The notes under the pieces were generated by a model, which worked only from the letters and a program-made list of their open reading frames with translations, was not told where the DNA came from and did not search any database. Positions 21,938 through 34,615 of a DNA stretch of 64,000 nucleotides are shown in pieces. Each line of letters begins with the position of its first letter. Position 1 is the stretch's first letter. The stretch is from positions 31,346,034 through 31,410,033 of the forward strand of contig CM036244.1 of the NCBI GenBank assembly GCA_020698575.1. Reading direction: 5' to 3'. This DNA is from Bostrychus sinensis (taxonomy: Eukaryota; Chordata; Actinopteri; Gobiiformes; Eleotridae). The position numbers and the translations under genes are program-made.

Positions 21938-23632
21938 TATATACATGACTTTCAGGTGAGTAAATCTTTAATAAAACTTGTTCTGAATTCATAGCAGAGA
22001 TTTATTATGCACAGAAGGAGCACAGTGGCCTACAAAGTATTTGCAAAGCAGACTTCAACGCAGCTCACTTTTGTTGAAATGAAAATGATTTCTTCTAATA
22101 GCGGCAGCAGTGAAGCAAATATTTGGCAGAGAATCTAAACCATATTTAATGAGAGATGTGCCAGAGACAGTGTGGTGCTAATAAAAGACAGTGTGGAAAG
22201 TTATGGGACAATACATTAGGAAAGTACAATACATACATTCACTAGAGTATCTGTATGTTTCAGGAATTGTATATGAGGCAGTGACTTTAGACTGATCCAA
22301 AAGTGGGCCATAGGGAGATTGAATATAGTTTTCAGGCTGTAAATAATAATATTGTTTGAGCAGACAATACATGTGCCATAAAGGTCACAGCAAGATCATT
22401 TGGAAAAAAAATTGCTTTGGTTCTCTAAAAAATGGGTCACAATAAATCAGGACCAGGAATACAATTGGGTTCCACAATCAGACTTGATGAGAACTATTGC
22501 TAAAGACAGTTACAGCTGTATCTCAACACAATAACACTATTAATATAGGAAGGATGTTGTGGTAAATTGTATGGCATGTTATTAAGGGGAGATGCTACAG
22601 GCAAGCACTTTTTTATGGTTTATTTGATAGAGACAGATACAGTGAACAAAGATTATCTTCTGAAAGTAATCCAATGTCAGTATCACAGTGTGTATAGCCA
22701 AGGCTAATTCGCAACATCCAGCCCTGGAATGGCTTTGGACAAATGCAATAATATTACACTAAATGGATAATAAAAATTAACAGTGAACACAATAAAATGC
22801 CCCCAAAAAAAACAACAACAAATAAACAGATAACAAGTTTGCTCCTTTCACAGAAAAAACAGTCTGAGCAAAATATGTTTTACAGAAAGGAACTTTACAG
22901 TCACCATGTTTTGGTCCAGTTCACTCCTTTAACATGTCACAATTACACACTAGGGTAATACATTCCAATAGATTTATATTGGAAACATTCATTTCAAAGC
23001 TTTTGAGTTTTTCTCACACTCTGAACCAGATATGTCCGCTTCAGCTTCTACAGGCATGTAATTCTAACCTGATTTATTGGCCATTTTACTCTAAAAACAA
23101 GGCAATTGTCAGAATTTTCTAATGTACTAAAAGACGAAATCAGATATCCATAATCCCCTCAGTAAAAGCCTTTTTATGGAACATGTCGACAATATGAACC
23201 AAGAATTCTCTCTTCAATATTCAGATAGTGTTTTTAGAAATGTATGCAAATGTTCACATTTTAACAAATTGAATGCCTAATCTCCATATGAAAACATTAA
23301 ATGACTCAATATTACAATACCCTTTTTTCCTATATTTCAGTCAGTAATTTACAGGAAAAGTTTCACACTGATATCTGTTAGTAAAAAAAAATCCTATTCA
23401 CCTTCAGCATCTCGCCTCATGATTTCACTAAAACGTGTTTATGAAGAGCGCTGACCTCTGCCAAGCCACTGCTGCTATCTCACAATAATAAACGTATGGC
23501 AGCCAGACCTGTACTTTAACCTGGTACGTTATAGTTCAGGGGTAAATGCTCTATCTATTGAGCCACAAAGCCTTTTCACAATATTAATTTTATACACATT
23601 CTTAGTCATAAGTTGAATAAAATGTGGCCACA

Positions 23633-23755
23633 TGCAGTTTTGTGCGCTGATGTAACCCTTTGTGTGTGATCTCCTGTTAATTAGTACTTCCAAACCTTGG
23701 TGTAACGACAGTGTGGCTGTGTGTGTGTCAGCTAGGACCCAAAACACTGGTGCCA
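23633..23755. repeat. Dispersed repeat, copy 2
   Basis: Direct-orientation partner of 21826-21937. A preceding ttcaggggtaaatgctct...gagccacaaagcc segment (23535-23575) recurs at 29388-29428, suggesting several pieces of one repeat family. Confidence 0.6.
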
Positions 23756-24426
23756 CGCGACAACAGAGAGTTTTGTGTGGGAGGAGATTCACCACTGGTT
23801 CTTTCTCTTCCTGTTGTTAGCGTGCACCATTTCTCCCTTAATCCATGTTTCTGCTTTACCCGCAGCTTTAGGGAGCCTTGTGCTTTTAAGCCCCTGTGTC
23901 GTCAGTGTGTAATTCACTAACATTGTGTGAAAATATAGACACAGAAGATGAAGCCGAGCACCCCCAAGAAGCTGTTATTTTGATCAAATGCATTCCTGGA
24001 TGAATCAGGTCTGGCTCACAGAGGAGAAGAAAAAAAAAAACATGCACCTCTTGCCTTTGACATTTCAAACATAACACTGTCCAAGGCATTTGCATGAGCT
24101 AATAGTGTGCGGTGGAACAAATCCTCTATCAGATACCTCCAACAGGCTAAACGGGTCACTAACGGGGGGGCGAGGGAGATCCAATCCGGTGAAGCAGTGA
24201 TGGGGTGAGAGGCAGATGCTGTGAAAAGAACTCAGGAGATTATGTTGTCCTCAAAAGCATTGGCGGTGTAAGACGAGGATTTCTCTAACCAGGATACATT
24301 CAGTTTAAAATGAGATGTGGGCCTAAACAGCCCCCCAACAGATCTTCTTGTCTCCTTTCTGCTTTTACATTCTGGGGTTGGCACAGCAAATCATCTGCCT
24401 CCTAGCGTGCATTGATTTGCATACTA

Positions 24427-25913
24427 CTCTCAACAAAAAATATAAAGGCAACACTATTGTTTTTCAATGCAACACTACCCATTTTTCATCAGCTGAACTC
24501 AAAGATCTAAGACTTTTTGTATGCACACAATAGGCCTATTTCTCTCAAATATTGTTCACAAATCTGTCAAAATCTGGGTTTGTGAGCACTTATCCTTTGC
24601 TGAGATAATCCATCCACCTCAGCTGTGGTATATCAAGATACTGATCAGACAGCATGAATATTGCACAGGTGTGCCTTAGGCTGGCCACAATAAAAGGCTG
24701 CTCTAAATGTTTTACCACCATTTGCCTCACGCAGTGCAACACATCTCCTTTGCATAGAGTTGATCAGGTTGTTGATTGTGGTCCACTTCTCTTCAATGGC
24801 TGTGGGAAGTTGCTGGATATTTGCATGAACTGGAACACACTGTTCTATTTGCCGATCCAGAGCATCCCAAACATGCTCAGTAAGTGACATGTCCGGTGAG
24901 TATGGTGCCCATGCAAGAACTGGGATGATTTCTGCTTCCAGGAATTATATACAGATCCTTGCAACATGGGGCCATGCATTATTATGCTGCAACATGAGGT
25001 GAAGGCTGTGGCCTCAGGATCTCATCACAGTATCTCTGTGCATTCAAAATGCCATCAATAAAATGAATCTGTGTTCACTGTCCATAGCATATGCCTGCCC
25101 ATAACATAACCTCACCGCTACCATGGGCCACTCGACCCACAACGTTGACATCAGCAAATCACTCACCCACACGGCACCATACACACTGTCTGCCCTCTGC
25201 CCTGTACAGTGAAAACCAGGATTCATGCGTGAAGAGAACACTTCTTCAAAGTGACAAATGCCATCGAATGTGAGCATTTGCCCACTCAAGATGGTTACAA
25301 CAACGAACTGCAGTCAGGTCGAGAGCACAGTGAGGATGACGAGCTTCCCTGAGACAGTTTCTGACAGTCTGTGCAGAAATTCTTTGGTTAAGCAAACTGA
25401 TTGTTGCAGCAGCTGTCCAGGTGGCCGGTCTCAGTTGATCTTGGTGAAGATGCTGAATGTGGAGGTCCTGGGCTGGTCTGTGGTTGTGAGGCTGGTTGGA
25501 TATACTGCCAAATTCTCTAAAATGCCTTTGGAGATGGCTTATGGTAGAGAAATGAATATTCAATTGACGGGCAACAGCTCTGGTAGACATTCCTGCTGTC
25601 AACAAGCCAATTGCACGCTCCCTCAAAACTTGTGACATCTGTGCCATTGTGCTGTGATAAAACCACATTTTACAGTGGCCTTTTATTGTGCCCAGCCTAA
25701 GGCACACCTGTGTAATATCCATGCTGTCTGATCAGCATCTTGATATACCACAGCTATGAGGTGGATGGAATATCTCGGCAAAGAATAAGTGCTCACTAAC
25801 AGATTTTAACAGATTTGTGAACAATATTGGAGAGAAATAGGCCTTTTGTGTGCATACAAAAAGTCTTAGATATTTGAGTTCAGCTGATGAAAAATGGGAG
25901 CAAAAACACTTTC
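24427..25913 (-). mobile_element. Tc1-like transposon with long inverted repeats, degenerate
   Basis: Terminal inverted repeats of about 250 bp: the left gctgaactcaaagatctaag, ggcctatttctctcaaat and gtgccttaggctggcc all recur inverted on the right (25690-25900). Between them, on the minus strand, lies a broken Tc1 transposase (24694-25650). The element belongs to a widespread fish family with long inverted-repeat ends. Outer termini are eroded, so the end near 25913 is approximate. Confidence 0.88.
24694..25653 (-). pseudogene. Tc1-like transposase pseudogene
   Basis: The N-terminal part is well preserved: MSQVLRERAIGLLTAGMST then RAVARQLNIHFSTISHLQRH is a paired-like helix-turn-helix, followed by RISAQTVRNCLREARH and LEWANAHIRWH. 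Frameshifts follow, with pieces such as FTHESWFSLYRAEGRQCVW (catalytic D of the usual TDESRF changed to H) and, near the end, EHVWDALDRQIEQ and INNLINSMQRRCVALREANG. Stops and the changed acidic residue make it inactive. Confidence 0.85.
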
Positions 25914-27454
25914 TGACACAATCCCCCTTCATTTATTTGGGGTTAGGAATGGCACAAAAATACACTGACTTATGGCCGCTTGTGGCTGGATTCACTGCCC
26001 CACAGATACAGATTGTTACAGTCGAATATATGAGGTTCATATTTGAGTTACCCCATACATAATGCTGGAGTGTCTTGTACTACTGCTTGACCTTCTCACA
26101 TACAAGTAGATCTACAGAAGTACTATACAAGTACTTCACACACTGAAGTAGTCTGAGGTCTACATAAAACATGATCTTACATTATTTTAATGTAAATTAA
26201 AATCTAAACTATAAATAGCTAATGTTCTGGTAAAGAATAATGAGGCCTCAAAACAAGTTACACATAAACTCCTGAAAAAAAAATGCACAAAAGCTCAAGT
26301 ATATGGTTCATAACTATAAAATATTCATATCTGTACTCTGTATGTATGGGTATTAAGTTTAGTCTTACAGTAATAAAGTCTTAATGTAATCAAATTAAAA
26401 CATTTTGGAAGGATAGGCGAGGCTGAGTGTGCTTTTAATAGCAATGTTTCTGTGTAGTGACATCAAATGCACTACGTACTACTGGAATCAGGAGAGTAAT
26501 TCCAGTTGTTACAAACACAAAAACAGAAAAAGTAATACAACTTGAATTATTTCTTACATTTTTGTGGACTTACTTCTTGATGACTGTAAGTGGTTTAATT
26601 AAGCATCACACTTCTGAACAGGTAGAAACAGCAGTTTGATCAAATGAAGTTAATTTGGGGAACGGTGCAATGATTCCTCCTGTGCATGTGAGATAATTAG
26701 CTTCTCTGTTGGTTGTACTGTTACTACTGCTTACCTGGATTGCACTAACACTGAACTTTAATTAATTCTAAAAATAATCATATGTGTGTGTAAACACTCA
26801 CACTGGAATGATTGTTGTGAAGTTTCAGAATACGGGAGGGTAATAAATGCATCCGCTTCGGCTGTATGGGCTGTGCTATAGCAGGAAAATGCATTAGAGG
26901 GTCAGTGCCTTGGCCTCAGCTTTTTCCAGCAGACTGAAGAATAGTGTTCCAGAATACCTAAACATCTACACTCACTGCAGCGCACACACAATTAAGTCAA
27001 GTTTGTCCAAGTTAGAAAAGTCACGTCATTTACTCCATTCAGATTTATATTAATAACTAGCCTACAACTACTTACACTACTGCGCAAAAACTAAACACAG
27101 ACTTTTCAGCTTTATTGTGGTTGCATTCATAATATTTTTGCATTTATAGTAGACTAATTTATCGTTTATAGTGTATAGTGTTATAGTATAGAGAATTTTG
27201 TCTGGATATTTATTATGTTTCATGATGCACTGAATTGGAAGCAGGCTGTGGACGTGTAAAACACATTTCAGTTTTTATGTGACACATAGAAATTACAAAA
27301 GTCAGTTCTCAAACCTGTATTGATAATTTGTAATTTGCAGTGTTTGGTTGTTAGCGCTAAAATCTCTTTAACCTCTGGTACCAGTCTTGGGAATGCAGAC
27401 GTTCTGTTTACAAACTCTAAAAGGGTCTATAAACAGCGTTCCATATAGGCTAGG

Positions 27455-27760
27455 CCTGGTTCATATAGTCTTCCCCAGGACCTCCTTCTGGTGGGAGATG
27501 CCCAGAACATCTCCTCAGGGAAACCTTTAGGAGGCTCTAAAATAGATGCCCTCAGCTGGCTCCCGTCAATGTGAAGGAGCAGTGGCTTCACTCTGAGCTC
27601 CTCTCAGGTGACTGAGCTCCTCAGGGAGCGCCCAGCCACCCTGCATAGGAAGCTCATTTCAGTCGCTTGTATCCAAGATCTTGTCTTTTCTGTCATGCCC
27701 CACAGCTCATGACCACAGGTGAGAGCAGGAACATAGATCAAGTGTTCCTCCTCAACCTGA
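27455..27760 (-). mobile_element. LINE (non-LTR retrotransposon) ORF2 C-terminal remnant
   Basis: On the minus strand the frame VPALTCGHELWGMTEKTRSW, IQATEMSFLCRVAGRSLR is followed, after a frame change, by EELRVKPLLLHIDGSQL and PEEMFWASPTRRRSW. This is the region just after the reverse transcriptase domain of a LINE common in teleosts (LTYGHELWVMTERTRSWIQ type). Only about 300 bp survive, as expected for 5'-truncated copies. Clade not assigned. Confidence 0.85.
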
Positions 27761-30305
27761 GGTTCACTATTATCCTCTCCAGTATCCTGCCACAGACTGT
27801 TCTTCCTCAGTTTACAAGACAGACTCATCTGTCCTGTACAAAAAGCAATATACACATGCTGCTGTTTTATTTATAGAGATGGAAAACAACACACAAACTG
27901 AGATAAATCTGTGACCATAACTTGTGTTTACAGTGGCGTAGACTTTATCTTATGAAATCTCCTTGGGTAATCACAACTGGTCTTCTGAATGAATGTGGAC
28001 CATGCAAATGAGATCAGCTAAATGGCACCCAGCAGCTGGTGCAAAGTATTGTCCCAGAAGATGCTGTTTGTTGATGCCCTTACACATTGTAACAGCCATC
28101 ACGTCTTCAGCCTCTAAAACAGGCTGTTTATAAAAATGACCTGAAGCGTTTTACATAGGCTATTGGAATATGTTGTTTGATGCTGTATACAGAAAGTGAA
28201 ATTGAATGAGATGTATTTACCTCCTGCAGTTCATTCTCCCACTCATCTGGAACTGCTCATGGAGCCAGTAAACAGTGTGGACTCCTGTGAATACAAATAA
28301 GGCAGAGTGGTCAGTTTGTCTGTCTGTTTGCGGCAAACTACCAGAACGTTTTTGTTTTTTTTTTGCTGTGAAACTGACAGACAGACATTTGGATGTTAAT
28401 GTTTAAATATTGATGTGTTATGAGTTTTAGTTAACCTAGATTTTAACTTGACGAATAACCAACACGTATGTACAACACATCAGGAGTCCACTTTTAGCTT
28501 CATAGTCATTAATACATATTTATATCTATGATTATCTTGGCAGGGCTCATCTGGACCAGAATGATCTACAGCTCTTTTAATGCACCTAATATTGTTTTGT
28601 AAGTTTAGTTTGAGGCTAGTCTAACTTTGAAAACAAACATGCAACCCTCTGAATGACAAAGAATCCATTTAAAATGGCACACAGTTGAAATCCACCTTTG
28701 GTTAATTGTTCAATATTTATTTTTATTCTGTTCCTGGTAATAAAAAAATGGTTGCAGCGTTAATTGCACATTCACAATTAAGTTTTGAAATTGGTTTATG
28801 CATTGATTTTTGTTTCCAGCACTTGCTCATTTGTGTAATTATAACAACTGTTTACAAGAAACATTTTCATTACTGATCGTTAATCCATATTTAAAAACAG
28901 AGCCATAGAAATTATGTAGATTCAGTACAATATAGTAATGAATAAATGTTACTTTTGCTGCAACACAATAAAAAAAAAAATCTATACTGAAGGGTTGTCA
29001 ATTCACCTAATTGAGTGCAAAATACTGATCTGAACTGTATAACCTGCTTTTCCAGCCTTTTGCTGCCCCTGCCCAATTTTTTGGAGACATGCTGCTGCCC
29101 ATGAATTCACAATGAGCTGCTATTTTTGAATAAAATTGTAAAATAATTCAGTTTACTATGTTGTTTATGTTCTGTTTTGATTGAATATGGTTTCTTGAGT
29201 TTGAAAATGATTGTTTGTTTGTTTTTTTGTTTTTATTATTATTATTATTATTTTAATATTAACATTGTACAGTGCCTCAACTTTCTTTGCAATTGAGGTT
29301 GTACACACATTTTATTATTTATTATCTTGTTCCTATCTTGCAATGGTAAGTGTGTTGGTAATGCTGAACTCAAAATGATCTACTAATTCAGGGGTAAATT
29401 CTCTAGCATAGAGCCACAAAGCCCTTATATCCCACAATGGTAAACAATAACAAAATATGTACTTTGTTCATACACTGACCCCTTGTGGCTGCTCTGAGGA
29501 TCCAGACTTCAGCCCATTTTTTGTTTTGGGCCAGTCCTGGATAATAAAGGTGCATTTAAGGTCATAAGTAGATTTTTATTTTTATTTATTTTTTTTATTT
29601 TTTTTGTCATGTGACCTTTTAAGTTTTACTAACAAAATGAAGATAGCTGTTGAGTGAGGGATTTTGCTGCTGGTGGCTACAGAGTCTGCAGTGACATAGT
29701 GAGCACCTGAGGCACCTCTCCTGTCTGTTTTGTTCCCATTGTGCTTAAATCCCTGAGTTCACCGACGGGACAGTCTCCTCTCCCTCTTTCAGGACTAAAT
29801 CTACCTAAAAACTGTCAAAGAAGTGTGGGTCTTCAGGTTTCTCTCCCTCCAGTCATAATTACCATTCAGAGTCGGTGTGTTTCTGAGGAACTAATCAAAC
29901 GTCACCAGAGTCGCTAAAGCTTCAAGGCGAGAATTAATTTAAGATTCACAGGAAAAGAGTCAGACAGAGGCGTCCCGAGACAACACGCCCCAAACAAAAG
30001 GCTTTGTATCAGTTCATGCACGAAGATGATAAAACTGTGGTGGTAATGTTTAGAGCATGATAATACAGTATGTGATTAACAGGTCATTGTCCAGGATTTA
30101 CCCTGCCTCAGGACTAAGTAAATGGGATAGGCCTGACCCTCTGCTACACCAAAGAGGAATAAGCGCTAGAAGATGAATGAATGAATAATAATGCACTTAA
30201 CAAGTCAAGGAGTAGACCTGTTTCATGCCCAAAAAAGTGGAAAAAGGTTCTTCCCCACACGCACATCACAAATGTGGTAGAAGATGACAACATCATATAC
30301 TGTAG

Positions 30306-30340
30306 ACCAGTGGTTCCCAAACTTTTTGGTTTTGCGTACC
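30306..30340 (+). mobile_element. hAT-like terminal sequence (solo end)
   Basis: CCAGTGGTTCCCAAACTTTT resembles the terminal inverted repeat of many vertebrate hAT elements (CAGTGGTTCTCAAACTTTTT). No matching inverted end was found downstream, so this is a fragment. Confidence 0.5.
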
Positions 30341-30630
30341 TTCAGGACCAGATTTAGTCCTGGTTTGGACCTGGCTTAGTCCTGATTTAGTCTTAGTTTA
30401 GTTCTGGTTTTAGGGTGGATTTAGTTTTGGTCCTGATTTTACCTGGTTAAGCCTTGGTGTAGACCTAGTTTAGTTTTAGACCTTTTCCTGGTTTAGACAT
30501 GGTTTATTCCTGGTTTAACTCTGGTTTTAAGCTTTTTTCCTGATTAACTTCTGTTTTTGGTTTAGTCCTTGTTTTTTCCTTCTTAAGTGTTCCATCCCTA
30601 GTCCTGAGTTAGTTCTGATTTATAGGTTTC
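30341..30630. repeat. Degenerate TTTAGTCCTGG minisatellite
   Basis: About 20 imperfect units of the type tttagtcctggt / tttagacctggt over roughly 290 bp. Short stretches of the same motif appear at 12690-12760 and inverted at 55450-55515. Confidence 0.8.
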
Positions 30631-31554
30631 GGTCATTGAAAGCCAAATATATAAGGTTCTCTAAATGATCATACAACTCCAACCAGAGGTACAAAACACT
30701 GGTGAAGGCTATGTAATTAACTGTAATTAACTCATCCCTCTCTACTCCTCACAGCAGTGAGCAGAAGAAAATTATACTGACAATCACCATTATCAGGGTT
30801 CATACACTTATGAAATGTCCAACATGGTACATTGTAAACAATTTAATTTGTAAAAAGAAAACAGTCGGGGTTCTTCTCTCAGAAATATGTTATTCCACTA
30901 ATTTTCCTGACTTATAGCCTACACATCACTGACTAAAAGATAATTATGCTTGGTAAATTGGTTTATATATTTACTTTTAAGAAAGTAAATAAACATATAA
31001 CATAATCATCTATCCTGTTTTAAAGCTTTACCAAAACAAAAAGGCAAAGACAATCAAAGAATTATTTAGTTCAAATATTCTGACAAAAATAAGATAAAAG
31101 TTACTTTTTCCTGCAGTGACAACATGGCCGAAAAATGCGTTTCTAGTTTTTTCTCTGGCGGCTCACTTTGAGTTTGACACGTACAAAAATTTCAATCCAT
31201 CATTAGTGCACGAGACAGGGCTCTGTGCTTTAGCAAATGCTTTAACAAAGACGTTAATGGTGTTATTACTCTCTGAACTGGGCTAATGTGTGACCAACTT
31301 TTCCAATATTTTATGCCAAAACATAAAATTCCCAAATGTCCAAAACAAACCATGCATTTTTATATGGAATTAGCTAGTAATTGTCCAGGCCCTAAGTAGC
31401 TGGGATAGGCTGTACCTTGTTTCACACAGAGTAAAAAAGAAAGCTTAAAAAAGAAACAAAATTTTTCTATTTGAGTCTCTACTTAACACAAATCATTCCC
31501 TTCTAAAATGTTCAAATGACACCACACACACCTTTCAAAGAGTTGTGACAGTTT

Positions 31555-31564
31555 TTTATTTATT
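31555..31564 (-). terminator. Minus-strand tandem poly(A) signal AATAAATAAA
   Basis: On the minus strand a GTCAATAAATAAAAAACTG context is followed about 20 nt later by GGTGTGTGTGGTGTC, a classic GU-rich downstream element. The upstream 400 bases are unique and mRNA-like. It could be the distal end of a long (about 5.9 kb) cblb 3' UTR or the end of a separate minus-strand transcript. No coding exon was found upstream of it below 37.4 kb. Confidence 0.45.
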
Positions 31565-33876
31565 GACTTATCCATGAAAATAACATATCAAGACAAAAAA
31601 GGCATTAATAATGTATAAATTAATTGCACAATACTCTACGCTTTACATAATCAACATGTTCTTTATCACCAGAGCACATTAAAAATGGAATTAGAAAACA
31701 AAACTGCCCTTCGCAACCTAAGGCCACTTGCTCCCTTCACACGGGAGTCCCACTGGAATTCTCCTGTTCAAGTCTGAGAAAACACAGCCAGTACGTCCCA
31801 CACCAGAGCCAGCCCATAAGTTAAAGGGGAATGCAACCACTTTTCATATTTTCAGCGTCACAATGGGATAAGTCATTTGAATGTAAAATGTAAATAAGAG
31901 AGCAAAGTTAGTCTTTTGGACGAGGTATTATCCCATGGCTTATTCTGTCTTTGTTTATGTGTTTTTGCACTGTACGGGGGAGTTCTGTTGTTTTCTCCAA
32001 GTGTGTCTGCCTTCTGGAAGATAACACAGATTAGAGAGTGCGATTCTTAAAGACTCGAAACACAGCGTCGCTCATTAGCACTAAACCAAAATCTCTGTGG
32101 AATGTCTCTGTGGCCCAATATTAACATATGTAAATTCTACACAACAGTACAGCGGTGCAGAGGAGAGAGGAGTAAGGACAGAAGATGAAAAATGCTTAAC
32201 ATACATTGCCACACACTGAGAAAGTACATTGTCATATGCCACTACAGACTTCAAAATGTCACGGCAATAAGTGCTGGACTTCTTTCCCTTATAAAAATGT
32301 TGAAGCAGTTTTGACAGAGCATACAAAACTCTGTGTTTTAGGTCAAGGCAATGCAACTTTTCAAGAAGGAAACTGGAAATGGCACAAAGAATTATTATAA
32401 AAAACCTTTCTGAATCATGGCAATATTGTATTGAACTCTAGTCACATAAGCCAATCTATTCAACCTATCATAGACCCATTCATTTTCCGACCTTATTTTC
32501 ATCATCCGAATCATAACTGTGAATCAAAAAAAAAAAAAAAAAAAAGCTTTCTGGTTCTTATTGGTTGTATGTTTTTCAAATTGAGTCATGGGGAAAATGA
32601 ATAGGAAAAGGTGTCACTGCTGGCCCCATCTAACACCCATAGTTGCTGTGATAGTTTCCAGCCACCCACGTCCATTTCTTCTAGCCACTGCAAATAAAAT
32701 GAGCTCCTATTGAATTACAGTGTATTCTGTCTGCCTGCACACTCAGTGGAGTATTCAGCTCAGCACATTAGTCTATTTCCAGAACGATCAAAATAACCTT
32801 GAGGCTACATATTTTAGGGAATACAAGTCAAAAGTTAAGTAGTGTTACTTTAAATATCAATCCTAAAGTTAATCCTCTAATACAGTATATGAGCATTTTC
32901 CCAACTTCTCAAAGTGTCTGGCTTTTCATAAAAAAAGTGACTTGAACCACAGCAGAAGGCGATTATTGGCTTGTGTTTTGTGGCTTGAGGCTTCTCACAG
33001 TAAGGGCACAGCTCTGACACTGTTAACATGCACACACTGACCTTCCCATAACCTGGACTTTGTGTGTAAAGTATAGAGGTCGAGTAAGGACCAGCTCCAG
33101 CAATATTAGTATGGTATTATGAAGACGCTGGCTGTAATAATGTATCTGTAAACACCAAACATTTTTTTTAGTTCCATTCATCCACAGACAGATCATTTCA
33201 TTCCCGACCACTGTTATCGGCTTTGTGCGGACCTAAATTAATCAACAGCTAAACTGCAACCACTATGGAGAACACCCTAATGCATCATCTCAAATTAATT
33301 CTGATAGCCTAATAATGGCTGCGGGAAAATGAAAGCGTGGAGGTGAAAGTGGGTCAGCGCCATGCTACGGACTCTAGTCTCCCCATAGCGAGTCATGGCA
33401 CGAAGAATAAAGCCGACACGAGAGGGGGATCAGGCAGGACTTATGTGATGTGTTTGTGCAAAAACAAAACAAAACAAAAAAACCCTAACTACTCAGAGCC
33501 AGATGCTGCTGGTCTTGACTTGCCACGCTCTGTTTGTTGTTAATCAAACTGTTAATATAAGGTTTAATCCTGTTTTTTTTATTTTTATTTTATGCTGAGA
33601 CCGTTAGGATCCAGATGCTTGCTGTGTCGTCTCGCTACGCTGCAATATGTTAGGTGTGCTTTGCCCAGACTTCCCAAACTAAAAATGCTGTTGCATTGGA
33701 ACTTGCTGTCTATCCAAAAGCTCTGGGTGTGACAGAAAAAAAAAATTGCAACTCGCCATTGTCAGTGAATGTGCTGGCAACTGTACATTTGCTCAAATGT
33801 GAGTTGGCTGCTGTAACATAAGGCCTAAAAGTAGCAGCCAGCAGAGGAAGCAGACTATGTACAGATGTATGCTTGT

Positions 33877-34615
33877 GGGTTATTCCATGTCAACTCAACA
33901 AGTGCCTCCCACTTGATCAACTTAGAATTTCTTCAGACTTTGTGTGGGTAATATGTATATCAACTTTAGCATGTGTGCAAATTTTGGAGTTGGTATCTTT
34001 TTCATTTTGTGACAAAATATGGTTTAAAAAAGGGGGTGTGCCAGACCAAAATCAAGATTTCTGTAATATTTCAAAGAAAGAACACACATTAAATCATCTT
34101 TGTCACGTTTAATGCCTAATAAATCAGAAATACAAATTTATTTTAAATAAAAGTCTAGTTGCTGATGAAATACTCTCACTTTATCATATCACAGTTTGGC
34201 AGAACTGATGTGGTTTTTTGTGAAGATATGGAAGCACAAACTATGAAATCATTTTTATAATTACAGTTTTTGGCAGGCCATAACTTGGAAACTATACAAC
34301 TGAGGGCTACATGTTTCACAGGTTAAATGGTTCACAGAGTGAAGAACAAGACCTGAAAGTTTCATTCTCCTGACATAAACTGTTCAGACTTGTAGAACTT
34401 GTAGAACTTTGAAATATTACACAAGTTCTTATTTTGGCCTGACACGCCAACTTTTTAAAACCTTGTTTTCTCACAAAATAAAAAAGTTTCCAACTCCAAA
34501 TTTTGCACACGTGCTACTGATGATATACACATTATTTACACCAAGTCTGAAGTAAATCCAAGATGGTCAAGTTGGATTGTTTTCTGAAATTTTTTGATTT
34601 GACATGGAATGACCC
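33877..34615. mobile_element. Long-TIR foldback DNA element, non-autonomous
   Basis: The left 210 bases (gggttattccatgtcaactc... to atatttcaaag) match the reverse complement of the right 230 bases (gggtcattccatgtcaaatc... to atatttcaaag) with about 80 percent identity by eye. A non-repeated centre of about 300 bp lies between. TTGT flanks it on both sides (33873-33876, 34616-34619), fitting a 4-bp target duplication. No coding capacity was found in the centre. The superfamily is unassigned. Confidence 0.82.

Larger units (their letters stand above)
18161..31550. other. alcam-cblb intergenic region, left part
   Basis: No coding exon recognised. It contains a TTAA MITE, SINEs, trinucleotide arrays, two pairs of local repeats, a long-TIR Tc1-like element, a LINE remnant and a minisatellite, each listed. 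Stretches without recognised content include 18161-19186, 21941-23632, 25914-27454 and 27761-30305. Confidence 0.7.
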
